Of a stretch of 64,000 bases of DNA, positions 54,379 through 64,000 are shown piece after piece (within the stretch, counting starts at the first letter, position 1; the number at the start of each line of letters is the position of its first letter). The notes beneath the pieces are model-generated. The model searched no databases. It worked only from the letters and a program-made list of their open reading frames with translations, and was not told the DNA's origin. Source of the stretch: Aplysia californica (Eukaryota > Mollusca > Gastropoda > Aplysiida > Aplysiidae); contig NW_004798248.1 in NCBI RefSeq assembly GCF_000002075.1, positions 47,685 through 111,684 on the forward strand. Reading direction: 5' to 3'. Position numbers and translations under genes: made by a program.

Positions 54379-54545
54379 AATAATAATAATAATAAATAGC
54401 ATTTGTATAGCGCATATCCCCGCTCAACAGCAGGCTATATGCGCTTTACACTATATTATATTTTATACATTTTATAAATTTGCTTTCGCGCGCTCATGTC
54501 ATAAATGACCTTATGCAGTTGTGAACGCGCTAAAACTTTAATTAA
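54379..54545 (+). repeat. two hairpin repeats in tandem
   Basis: (AAT)n, then AGCGCATAT (54409-54417), a 19-nt loop and ATATGCGCT (54437-54445) followed by TTACA: a 9-bp perfect stem. About 40 bp later comes a second unit, GCGCGCTCATGTCATAAATG, ACCTTATGCAGTTGTGAACG, CGCTAAAACTTTAATT, a worn GGCGCTC-type tail. The two hairpin families are side by side and in the same direction. Confidence 0.55.
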
Positions 54546-54549
54546 ACTA

Positions 54550-55776
54550 AAACCGAAATAATTGATTTTTCTTCATCCTTCCCTACAGAAGATGAACTCA
54601 CGCACTAATTACGCAAACACGAGGACGTTTGCCAACATTGCTCACGTGCATTCCATTCCAAACCCACGCACGTTACATTCAGTTATAGCCAGTGCACACT
54701 GCTTATCGAATCGAATCAGGTCGAATTGAGTCGGGACCGACCAGATTTTCTTCCATTGAGAGATAAAAACTTCCATAGTAGCACAGTTCGACTGAACTGG
54801 AACGTGACCTTTTAAAACAAATCGTGCGTTCATTTTGCATGGTAGCGAGCCGAACGATCAGGCATTTTGTAAAAGTGCGCGAGCAAAGCGGTTATGGACA
54901 CTGTATGTTTGGGGAAGTTGATTCTGACATATTTGGAAAACAATCGACATCTATCATGTCTGCAGGATTCAAGAACCTCTTAACACAACAAAATGTGATA
55001 TGCAGCAGCCAGCACTCGAAGCCATCGTGGATGGAAATGGCAGTGTAGTAGTGAATGGTAAGTTTGGTGCTCAATTTACCGTACAACGGTCAAATGTCAA
55101 ACCTGGCGCAAACAAGGGAAAGGTCAACATGTGCAGTGTGCACTGAAACCGTTATTAATCGACCCGACACGCCCCGATCTGATCCGTAATGTGGGCATCC
55201 GGTAGGCCTGTTTGACCGTGCGTGCCAAAGCGAGAAATTCTCCACTCCTTATTCTAAAAAACCCAACATAGATCTATTTATAGAGGCCCCAAGGGTTAAC
55301 GGGTTAGCCGTTGTTTAAAAAAAAAAACCCACCGCGTTACAGGTTTTTACAATTTAAAAAACCCATTCTTTCTCCTTTTGCCTTTTCAATTTGTCTGTTA
55401 CATTCCTTTGGTGACACCGGTATTTTACTTTCACTGCCGTCTAGAGTGCTCGGGTATTGTATAGCACTTCTCTTATTTATTCTTGCTTTACATACATTTC
55501 GACTTATATCCGTCACAATTTAAATTACAAGATTTCGAAATTTGATATTGTGTCTCGAAATGTCCCTCGTGTGAGCTTACTTGCTCCCCTTGAAAGTCCA
55601 CACCCTAACAATAGGCCACAAGCACCGAAGAAGTCGCTTTGTCTCCCCGTGACCGGGTCCACAGACTTAATTAACTCCCTAGACACCCAATTAAATAAAC
55701 AGGCCACCGGTCCACATCGCTAATACCGCACCAACCCGCGAGGAGAAGACGAAAGTGGATCACATTATTATATCGA
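54550..55776. other. intergenic, nothing recognised
   Basis: Short open frames only, none with a recognisable domain. Confidence 0.4.
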
Positions 55777-55780
55777 AGTG

Positions 55781-55835
55781 ACTATTTCTCCGAACGTTCG
55801 GAGAAATAGTGCCCATCTTTATTTCTCCGAACGGT
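55781..55835. repeat. 30-bp perfect palindrome and CGAACGTTCGG unit
   Basis: 55781-55810 is a perfect 30-bp palindrome: left half ACTATTTCTCCGAAC, right half GTTCGGAGAAATAGT. It is followed by GCCCATCTTTATTTCTCC then GAACGG, which is one unit of the 37-bp repeat at 57233-57362. Confidence 0.85.
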
Positions 55836-56480
55836 TTCCGGCTTCCGGTCTCGTGATGTTTTGCCTATTTATTGCGAGAGTTCGGCGCCAACTTTCATTC
55901 TGCATCTGGTCTGGGGGAAGGAACACCGCATGGAAAGCCCGCCTACAGACAACCTTCAGTAAAACCCACCACACACCCACCACCATCATGCACATGTACA
56001 CACACAAACTTATACACACACTAACTAAACAAACACGACCAATGGACAACTTTTGAACGTATGACGAGCTGAGCTGTGGATGGAGAGACAGTGTGAGTGA
56101 AAGAGCGGGTTAAAGGAAGAATGTGCAAGTGTATCCACACCCGACAGCAACTACAAGACGACGACACCGACCCCCCCTGGCCTGGTCCACAGCTCACGAA
56201 CGAAAATAATGCAGCTTAGGCAGTGTTTTGCCTATATTATTGTCCATGGTTCGCAGGGTGCAAGGGAATGAGTGAGATTTTCTTTGTGTATGCCTGGAGG
56301 GAGGGGGTGGGGTGTGAAAGCCATGCGGACGGGGATGAGCCGCGGGAGAGAACACGGGAATTGAATGAATGAGTGAAACTGAAAAAGATGAACGACTCGT
56401 GAGCCCTAGAGTGAATGGATCCTGTGTTTCTATTTGTGTATACTTTGAACTGTTACTGAATGAAGGCTGAAATAAAGCCC
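55836..56480. other. DNA between related repeats, nothing recognised
   Basis: Part of the 1.4 kb bounded by the CGAACGTTCGG repeats. Moderate GC and no identifiable coding. Confidence 0.35.
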
Positions 56481-56486
56481 GAAAAA

Positions 56487-56552
56487 CAAACACACACACA
56501 CTCACTCTCCACTTACACACTTACTATCACACACAGACACACTCACACACGC

Positions 56553-56611
<59 letters not shown>
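56487..56611. repeat. (CA)n microsatellite
   Basis: Interrupted CA run, pure from about 56561. Confidence 0.92.
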
Positions 56612-56613
<2 letters not shown>

Positions 56614-57232
56614 AGCAAATTTTTGGGTCTATATTTATTTCAATTTTCAAGAGCTAGTCTAGAGATTTTTAGATGAGTGTAAAAACGTGAAAAAGAAATG
56701 TTTCACAACAGAATGAAATCAAAATTAGAACAGCCCATGATAAACAACAAACATTAACAAATAAGGGCGTGTGTCCACCTGTCCGAAGAAGATTGGCTGT
56801 TTTAACCCTAAATGTGAGTAATTTTTTTTTTTAAAGGAGAGGATATTACATGTAAATTATGGAATCACACACCTTAAGGGGCCTGCCAGTGTCGGTACAT
56901 TATTGGTCGTGGCAGTGACCACCGCAGATGCCAGTTCTAATAGTTCTATGTGTCGTTATCAATAACCCTCCGTAGATCTAGATCTAGATCTAGACAGCAC
57001 ACGAGTGAACACAACACATTACGTTTAAGAGCAGCACCCTTCATAGGCAACTCGTCATATCTGTAGCGAAAAACTGTTTGGAATTGTAGCATTCTTTATA
57101 TAAATATTTACTGCGGACATTTTTTGGACCGCTTGAACCATATTGTATACGAACAATCTTTGGTAGGCCTATACTATAATTATAGATCTATATAATATCC
57201 GAAATTTGCGGGAAAGGATGTGATTTCAGAGT

Positions 57233-57362
57233 GTTCGGAGAAATAGTGCCCAGCTTTATTTTCCCGAACGTTCGGAGAAATAGTGCCTAGCTTTATTTTC
57301 CCGAACGTTCGGAGAAATAGTGCCTAGCTTTATTTTCCCGAACGTTCGGAGAAATAGTGCCG
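57233..57362 (+). repeat. 37-bp tandem repeat with CGAACGTTCG palindrome
   Basis: About 3.5 units of TTCGGAGAAATAGTGCC then TAGCTTTATTTTCCCGAACG. Adjacent units meet at the palindrome CCGAACGTTCGG. A diverged single unit lies at 55796-55835 in the same direction. Confidence 0.9.
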
Positions 57363-58640
57363 GCCTTATTATATTTCAATCAGTCAAGTATAAGTCTTTC
57401 GTTTAGATGCTAAATTTGCACCAGGATTAATCTCTACAATGTTGATAGATTTAGTTCATAATAAGGTCCGCTTTTAGTTCTATATATTAATTTTCCTTTC
57501 TTTGAAATTTGAATTCCCGTTGCCGTACCAATTTCTCATTAGAGACAGTCTGTGTACTTCCGCGTCGGAAGCATAGATTTATCGATGTGCTCCTAAATAG
57601 TTTACAATCATGGCCACCGCTCTTTGCTCTTGATCTATAAACAAATCTGCGACATGTCATTGTGCGCACAGTGGGCCACATTCTTACTTCTTACATCCAA
57701 ATGAAGGCCAAAAGTATTTTGTTTCTTGGAAAGTAAGCCATCTTTTATATCAACTGTTGATATTCTTTATTCTGCACCGTTATAACCCTGGTCTCATTAC
57801 AGCCAAAGTGCACCAAACATCCCCCCCCCCCCCAAAAAACAAAAAAAAACCCCCAAAAAATATATATATAAAAGAAAGAAAGAAAAATAAATTAATAAAA
57901 AAAAAAACCAACCAATTAACCAATAAAATAAAATAAAGTTAAATTATTTTTTAAAATTTTATGCCCTTCTTTTGGCTTTAAGTGCATCCTGTGGTGAACC
58001 AGAAATACGTCAGAGTTTATAATCTAGATATTAATATAAAACAAGTCTATGGTCGGAAGTAAATTTCCGACTCAATCTCTGCAAAATGAAAAGGATCAGA
58101 CGAAACGAAATGTGCCTTTGTCATGTCAGCTCGGTCCAGGTTTTTAAAATTACCCTCTACTTCTTCCTGGTTTATTTTGTACACGAACATGTTTTTGTTC
58201 AATGAAGTATAAACAAACCTCAAAACTCACCAAGTTGTTTTTATGAACGATTGGATATCACGGAAGTAGATTCTAAATCAATTTGTTTTCAGTCTTGTTT
58301 TTATTTCCTGATCATGAATTAGGAATGATCGTCTTTCACGTTTAGGGCACACAAAACAAGATGATTAGATAAAAAGTAAGATTCTGATACCATTCTCTCT
58401 GTGTCGTTCTGCTAGCAACAAACTATCCATGTCAAACGGAAGGTAGATCTATAGATCTAGATATCTAGGTCTATGGATACTACCGTCCCCTGTTCTATTG
58501 TAATTGGTTTAATCTCAGTTTCTCTATTTTAGTACAGCATGTTCTTTCTCACAGTCTTGTTCATTTCATAAAAGCTTTTGAGAACCTTGACTTACTTTGA
58601 GACTGAGATGAGATGACCAACTTGAGGCACCTTGGCCTTG
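57363..58640. other. intergenic, nothing recognised
   Basis: AT-rich DNA with A and C runs near 57820-57960 and no gene seen. Confidence 0.4.
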
Positions 58641-58641
58641 C

Positions 58642-58952
58642 GGCGCTTTTTCGGTAGTTCCCACCCCACAATTTTGTTAACGGGTTTGGGCCACAAGAGT
58701 AGGGGGGTTTCAGGGGGGCTTGCCCCCCTGACCTAATAAAAATAGGAAGGGGGGTTTCAGGGGGGGCATGCCCCCCTGAATTTTACCATAATTTAATATT
58801 TTGCTTTGCAGTTGTTAGGTTTGATATCTTAGCTCACCGCGAATCAAACGTATAGATCTAGAGATCTAGATCTAGAGATCTAGATCTAGATCTAGATATC
58901 TAGATGTAGGTCAGGCTTAAATAAGGGGGGTGGGAACTACCGAAAAAGCACC
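58642..58952 (+). mobile_element. 311-bp non-autonomous DNA transposon, 8-bp duplication
   Basis: Flanked by identical GGCCTTGC (58634-58641 and 58953-58960). Terminal inverted repeats of 26 bp with one mismatch: GGCGCTTTTTCGGTAGTTCC then CACCCC on the left, GGTGCTTTTTCGGTAGTTCC then CACCCC as the reverse of the right. Inside are two tandem G-rich hairpins of the form CAGGGGGGCTTGCCCCCCTG, and a (GATCTA)n array. An 8-bp duplication is used by hAT, P and Merlin. The GG start would suit Merlin, but no coding remains to decide. Confidence 0.82.
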
Positions 58953-59402
58953 GGCCTTGCTGCCTTGCTTGTTGATTTCTTTCTTTACATGGTAATTTTA
59001 CAGTTTAGAGATAGATCTATAGTTCTAGATTAAGATTCTAGATATCTAGATAATCTATATTATAGACTATTCATGATGAGAAAAGTTTGACCGGAAAAAA
59101 TTATGTTCTTGTCCAACAGGATGTGTGCTCCATAGGGCATAAGGACTTTGACTTTTTTTTTTTTAAACTCCCAAAAACTCTGCTCTCAGTCAGTAGTAGA
59201 TGCGATTAAATTTTAAGCGTAGAATGACGCAAACTATTTTTAGGTGAGACGGCCATCTTGTTTGACGTAACATCAGGATACTTCTCGACCTCTGATCACG
59301 TTACTACATCTAAATATAGCCAACCGCATGGCACCAGAGATAGAAGTGTCTATGATATATATATATATATATATCAAGCTTAATCTACCTCTTGCTGTTG
59401 AA

Positions 59403-59490
59403 ACTTCTGATGGCCGAATGGACAGCGTGCCTGCGTTTGAAGTTCATGCAATTATTTTATGAGCATGGGATCGAATCCCGGTCCCGGAAT
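59403..59490 (+). repeat. tRNA-like sequence, probable SINE head
   Basis: TGATGGCCGAATGGACAGCG fits a tRNA D arm with A box, CTGCGTTTGAAGTTCATGCA an anticodon arm, and GGGATCGAATCCC a T arm with B box. The extra bases before the T arm resemble a class II (Leu/Ser) tRNA. A T run follows at 59493. Acceptor pairing is poor, so a functional tRNA is unlikely. Confidence 0.42.
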
Positions 59491-60169
59491 GTTTTTGTTT
59501 TTTTTAATATCTATCTGCCTCTTCCTCCTGACTGACCAACAGTTTGTCCCATAAATTATAATTTGTTTGCTTTGTAGTTTAAAAAAAATGTAGACCTATA
59601 TAAATTAGTGATGAAGCATGCAGGAGGGGGGGGGGGGTACATCTAATCCTCCAGCATCTTTACGGCAGTTTTTGTGCGGTTTAGGGCCTAGATCTATTGT
59701 CTTTGCGTTTACCGTGTTTCAATTTCAAGCATCAGCGTTCTTAATCTTACTGTTCTGAGCATCAACGATCTAGATCTAGATCTAAGCGATCTTCCATCAT
59801 GTCCAAGTACTAGGAATTCCGAAATGTTATTAACATACCGAAAACACGTCAGTCCATGTGGTACCATGCTTCTTAAAATAGTCTGGGTATCCGAGGAAGT
59901 GATGACATCACATTACTAAAATTAGCAGCTAATCAGGAAGATGGGCGTTCTACGTTAAACGGCTTGTGTAGTATATGATATATGATGAACTTCTATTATT
60001 TAAGAATACTAAATTCTAATAGCAGAATATTGAATAAATCTATATTATATTATAACTATTAGGCTATATTTGAATACGTAGAGACTTCAAGTAAAGTGAA
60101 GTGAGTACCCAATATCATTATATAAATTAGATTTTAAACTTTACTCATAACTGTCACTTTTACTTTTAC

Positions 60170-60328
60170 ACAGCTGCAAGGAAATTTTGTAAAAGCCCAC
60201 ACCTAGCCTGGATGTTCTGCAACTTCCTTTTTTGGACTTGTGTGTGTAGTAAGTTGCTATTGATATCCTGACTTCCTACTGTGGCCCTTGGCTGCTGGAG
60301 AAAGTGACGTCTTGAAGTTTAAAAGGGT
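60170..60328 (+). other. possible 5' non-coding exon of the Tec-like gene
   Basis: Ends at a strong donor context, AAAAGG|GTAAGTGAG near 60328, after a moderately GC-rich stretch. The Tec-like gene needs an upstream non-coding exon because its ATG follows an acceptor by one base. Link unproven. Confidence 0.22.
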
Positions 60329-60517
60329 AAGTGAGTCATCTGGCTTTTACAGTTTATAATGTATAAGGATTTGATTGTGTGAGTCTGTATTATGATAATA
60401 CTGGTGTAAGTCACGCTTTGGCATTCATGTTGGTGCTATAAAAAAACGTAAAGTACTACCCCAGGTGGTTTTAAGCATCATAATGATCTCAGTTTATTTC
60501 CTGTTTCATCATGGTCC

Positions 60518-60586
60518 CGTAACATTACTGCAGTGAGACAGTAACATTAACTGTATTTTTTTAGTGAGACAGTAACATTAACTGTA
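60518..60586 (+). repeat. left stub of the AACTGTAGTGAGACAGTAAC minisatellite
   Basis: Two to three units (TAGTGAGACAGTAACATTAA with CTGTA). The same unit forms the large array at 62040-62645. The 1453 bp between is an inserted element. Confidence 0.8.
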
Positions 60587-62039
60587 CAGAGATGCCAACC
60601 AGTACGATTTTACATATTTTAGTTCAATTTTTTTGCAGAAAATACGCGAATACGACTTTTCATGAAAAAATACACCTGGAATCCGAACAATACAAGATTC
60701 AGCTGGGGCGAGTAATCCTAATAAATTCTCAAGTTCCATCTTTTGTCAAAATAGTTTCAGTATCGCGGAACTGGAATATTTGAAAACCAAGTCTGATAAG
60801 GTCAGTAAGTTCAATTTTGCCGGTTGCGATTGTGATATCTTATTGGTTCAGCTTTTCCCCGTCCGAGAGTACGTTTCACTTTCACGCGGACAGGCGGGTA
60901 TGGCGGCAGGCGGAAGTGTTGACACCGAGGCTCTATCAGGAAAATGTAGATCTACTTTCGCTTTCGTTACCACCCAGAAGTTTGCCAGCAGTTGTCTGAT
61001 AACGCAACATTTGTGACATGCAGGTTGTGCAGTATAAACGCTGTGTCGCCGTGCAAATAAAATTTAATCATTACTCTGACTCGTCTCTGTGCTGTCACTT
61101 GTGGGAAAAAAAGAAAAGAAAATGCAAGCGCTGTCCGATTTTTAGATTGTCTGGCTCGCCATCTTGACCAGTCAGTGACCCTGGGCGCATTCGCATCATA
61201 AAAATCAGGCATCATGTGAGCAAAGACCGTCTTTGGTGGGAGTAACGGCGTGGCGAAGTATAGGACTACAGAATACATTATTGAATTTTTTTTAAAGATG
61301 CACTGGGGGACGGGGGTGAAGGCAACACCAGCGGACAAAAACTTGGACGCAATTTCAGTATTTTGATTAGAGCTCTCTGCAAAGCGCGCGTTGGTGCAGG
61401 CCGTGTGCGGAATCGGGACCCTTCATACTTGGCAAGTCTGTGTTATTAAAGTGTTCGCGTTTCATTGGATGGGTGATAGTAAATTATACCTACAGTGTAT
61501 GTTGTAGCTTTTTGTTCAAGACTGGCAGATTTTCTGTGTCACTGCATCTTGCCCTCTCACAGTTGTTACAACTCTCACAGTGCATGGGTCTACTTGAGCC
61601 ATTCAAGTTATTGCTCTTCTCTGAGTTTGAGCAAAAATTTTAGTCTGTCAGTTCACAACATGAATCATGACACCAGACTGGTTCTTGATAGTCGAAATTC
61701 TTATTCTAGTCCATTCCGAAAGCTCAAAGCAGGATTAATTTTTTATATATAATAATGAGACGAAAATATTATAATAGACTGAAATACTTAAGTTAAACAA
61801 GACCCCAGTACGACACTGAACACTGACATGTCTTTGACTGGATACATGTACATTGTACATGTGTGTGCTCCCTTTTTTGAGCTGGTGAACTAGTAATTTT
61901 TTTTCAGGAAATATGGCGTGACACTTTGAACATTTTACTAGTTGGTCGGTCGGTTGTGGGGAATACACATTTTCCCCCGAAAATACACATTTTCTTATTT
62001 TCCAATACTCATTTAGGTTTTCTGTGGTTGGCATCTCTG
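60587..62039 (+). mobile_element. 1453-bp DNA transposon inside a minisatellite
   Basis: Ends are the perfect 15-bp inverted repeat CAGAGATGCCAACCA. Flanks are ACTGTA on both sides (60581-60586 and 62040-62045), a 6-bp target duplication, and minisatellite units continue on either side. Near the right end the minus strand has a short reading SKCHAIFPEKKLLVHQL with Cys and His spacing like a zinc finger, perhaps a transposase remnant; the rest is non-coding. Family not assigned. Confidence 0.75.
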
Positions 62040-62645
62040 ACTGTAGTGAAACATCAACACAACTGTAGTGAGACAGTAACATTAACTGTAGTGAAACAGT
62101 AACACAACTGTAGTGAGACTGTAACACAACTGTAGTGAAACAGTAACACAACTGTAGTGAGACAGTAACATTAACTGTAGTGAAACCGTAACACAACTGT
62201 AGTGAGACAGTAACATTAACTGTAGTGAAACAGTAACACAACTGTAGTGAAACAGTAACACAACTGTAGTGAAACAGTAACACAACTGTAGTGAGACTGT
62301 AACATTAACTGTAGTGAAACAGTAACACAACTGTAGTGAGACTGTAACATTAACTGTAGTGAAACAGTAACACAACTGTAGTGAAACAGTAACACAACTG
62401 TAGTGAGACAGTAACATTAACTGCATAGTATAGAAGTGGAACCAAATTGGAGAAGAAGAAAAATTAATTAATCCACAGACAGGACAAAGAGGCTAAAACA
62501 GCATCTGGACATGGTTAGCTGGTGCCTCTATAAATAAATTATTGTAAGTCTAGGACAGTAACATTAACTCTAGTGAGACAGTAACATTAACTCTAGTGAG
62601 ACAGCAACATTAACTGTATGTAGTGAAACAGTAACATTAACTGTA
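62040..62645 (+). repeat. 22-23-bp minisatellite, interrupted
   Basis: Alternating units ACTGTAGTGAAACAGTAACA and ACTGTAGTGAGACAGTAACA with CA or TTA linkers, about 17 to 20 units. Interrupted at 62424-62553 by another repeat. Open frames on the minus strand reading VTVSLQLCYCFTT-like repeats are by-products of the array. Confidence 0.92.
62424..62553 (+). repeat. GAGGCTAAAACAGCACCTGG repeat, copy 2, in minisatellite
   Basis: GAAGTGGAACCAAATTGG, CAAAGAGGCTAAAACAGCAT, CTGGACATGG and GGTGCCTCTATAAATAAATT match the copy at 28690-28845. Minisatellite units resume directly after it. Confidence 0.72.
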
Positions 62646-62821
62646 CTAAGGACTTTTTGTTGCAGACCTCCTAAATTATATATTGATATATGTCAAATAT
62701 CATTAACAAAAGTAATAATTTAGTTGTTCTTAAAGTTGAGAATTAATTAGTGCCTAAGTTTTTGGGAACAGTAGTCATAATTTAATGTGCTCATCTGGTT
62801 ATAGCTTTCTTCAAAACTATA

Positions 62822-63603
62822 CAGTGGATGTCGCATTCAATGAGGTTGCTGGGACCGGCTTATTGTCTTCGTTGGATCCGACCTCTCGTTGAACGTGACA
62901 AATGCTAAAGAAAAGAAAGGAGACAAGTTATTATAATACACGATGTACCAATACCAGTAATTAAAACAGTTGTTCCCCCTGATGACGAAATCTCAAACAG
63001 CGTCTGTGTGCGCATGTTTCAGCTGCGTTCTGACCGTCATTTCTGATTAAATTTTTTTTTACGTAACACTTCTCGTGTGGAAACATACCCTCTCACATTT
63101 AGGCTTACATCTTCTTAAAGTAAAGACGGGAGCTTGGATTTTCTGATCAGGGAAGAAAAGAAAATTGAAAAAAAAATGAAGGTCTCGGTCTAGACCTACC
63201 ATCCTGAGTTCATCCAGTTTCACACACCCCACATCGCTTTCCCAACCGCCACACACCCTCCTCCCATTCCTACCGTAGGCTAACCCTCGCCCGTCCTCTT
63301 GACTTTGGAGCCCATATCCTTAGGCACTCTAGATCTAGCAATAGAATGTGTTAGGAATCGAGGATGGGCCTTCTGCTTCGCGTGAGAAGGAGAGAAAGGA
63401 GAAAAATTCTTCGCTTTTGAGGCCGCTAATTGCTTTTATTTGGTTATCAGGACCTTGTTGAAAGCAACTTCGGTCTGTTTGCAACCTCGTTGGAGCTGAC
63501 GTACATTTACAAAGAGATATAGAGGAAAAATCGGGGATTAAGAATGGCCTCGTTGGAGCCGACTTCTCGTTGAATGTGACCTCGTTGAAATCGACACCCA
63601 CTG
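62822..63603 (+). mobile_element. 782-bp TA-flanked DNA transposon (mariner/pogo-like)
   Basis: TA on both sides (62820-62821, 63604-63605). Ends CAGTGGATGTCGCATTCAAT then GAGGT, and reverse of the right end CAGTGGGTGTCGATTTCAAC then GAGGT (21 of 25 match). Subterminal repeats of TCGTTGAATGTGACCTCG type occur near both ends. TA duplication and CAGTNG ends suit the Tc1/mariner-pogo superfamily. No transposase coding. Ends 163 bp before the Tec-like coding exon. Confidence 0.78.
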
Positions 63604-63766
63604 TAATTAGATGTTGGACCAATTTTATATCTTTTGTTGTTTATATCATGTGTATGTGGTTGGTGGATGTGTCGTTTTAAAACTTTTTTTCATGACAGAC
63701 AAACTTGTTTTTACGAGAGAGGAACAAATGTTCTCATGCTGTGTCCATTGTTTATTTCCAAGCAGG

Positions 63767-63946
63767 ATGGCAGAGAAAGAGCGGTCAAAGTTAATGCGCA
63801 ATGGGAGTGATGGCTTTCCTATCAAGACCGGTGTTCTCCTAAAGAATGCAATCATCAAAAGGAGAAATTTCCATACAGAAAATTACAAGTATCGACTGTT
63901 TGAGCTTACAGAGCAGATGCTAACATACTATGAAGGGGACCTCAAG
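63767..63946 (+). CDS. Tec-family tyrosine kinase, first coding exon (partial)
   Basis: Sixty codons from an ATG one base after a CCAAGCAG acceptor to a GTTTGT donor in phase 0. The product begins MAEKERSKLMRNGSDGFPIK and contains LLKNAIIKRRNFHTENYKYR and LFELTEQMLTYYEGDLK. This is the first part of a PH domain and is strikingly close to vertebrate TEC (NYKERLFVLTKSMLTYYEG) and BTK at the same place. In Tec kinases the PH domain binds phosphoinositides and brings the kinase to the membrane; a BTK motif, SH3, SH2 and kinase domain would follow downstream, beyond the window. The hydrophilic N-terminal extension of about 20 residues is longer than in TEC. Other PH proteins such as RASA2/RASA3 are less likely. 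Invertebrates usually have a single Tec gene (Btk29A in flies). Confidence 0.78.
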
Positions 63947-64000
63947 GTTTGTCTGGTTCATTCTCCTGTGGCTGGATCTTTCTCTTTCCGTTGGTATCAT

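Noticed and set aside
57233-57362. CRISPR-like direct repeats
   Set aside because: Units are contiguous 37-bp tandem copies with no unique spacers, and the genome is eukaryotic.
59403-59490. Functional tRNA gene
   Set aside because: A and B boxes are recognisable but acceptor pairing is poor, so a SINE head is more likely.
61735-62426. Minus-strand frames of 114-182 codons with repeated SLQLCYCFT-like units
   Set aside because: They follow the minisatellite; a unit length not disturbed by stops keeps them open. No independent sign of coding.

Overview
The window is eukaryotic nuclear DNA: AT-rich, intron-rich, crowded with microsatellites and short mobile elements, with two N gaps (100 N at 11325-11424, 761 N at 49110-49870). 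Gene content (animal Pirin, ADCK2, RAB9 and a Tec-family kinase), tRNA-headed SINEs and many short inverted-repeat elements point to a bilaterian invertebrate. A lophotrochozoan, perhaps a mollusc, is my best guess, but the sequence alone does not prove it.

Layout. (1) 1-7.8 kb: intergenic, with a decayed hAT-type transposase (about 0.87-2.33 kb), SINE pieces, GT repeats and a 435-bp inverted-repeat element. (2) 7.87-17.69 kb, minus strand: Pirin, with seven coding exons found. One internal exon of about 29-30 codons is missing, and the 100-N gap lies in exactly that interval. A LINE RNase H fragment sits in intron 1. (3) 17.69-19.49 kb: divergent intergenic region. (4) 19.49-35.10 kb, plus strand: a complete 11-exon ADCK2 (620 aa, mitochondrial UbiB/ADCK family) whose introns hold most of the mobile elements. 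(5) 35.1-42.4 kb: intergenic repeats. (6) 45.0-47.57 kb, minus strand: RAB9 in two coding exons (205 aa, C-terminal CCS), with a likely long A/T-rich 3'UTR and a non-coding 5' exon. (7) 47.6-63.7 kb: microsatellites, GATCTA-rich DNA, palindromes and several well-bounded non-autonomous DNA transposons, one of them inside a minisatellite. (8) 63.77 kb to the window end, plus strand: first coding exon of a Tec/Btk-like tyrosine kinase (N-terminal half of the PH domain).

The four genes do not form a functional cluster; nothing suggests an operon or shared pathway. Pirin and ADCK2 are head to head, so a shared promoter region is possible. The most interesting signal is in the repeats. Several SINE-like families share a 3' hairpin of about 7 bp with a loop near 20 nt, and its stem differs between families by paired compensatory changes. 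There are also at least five distinct elements with precise terminal inverted repeats and target-site duplications (TA, TTAA, 6 bp, 8 bp). No retrovirus-like or Polinton-like element was recognised.
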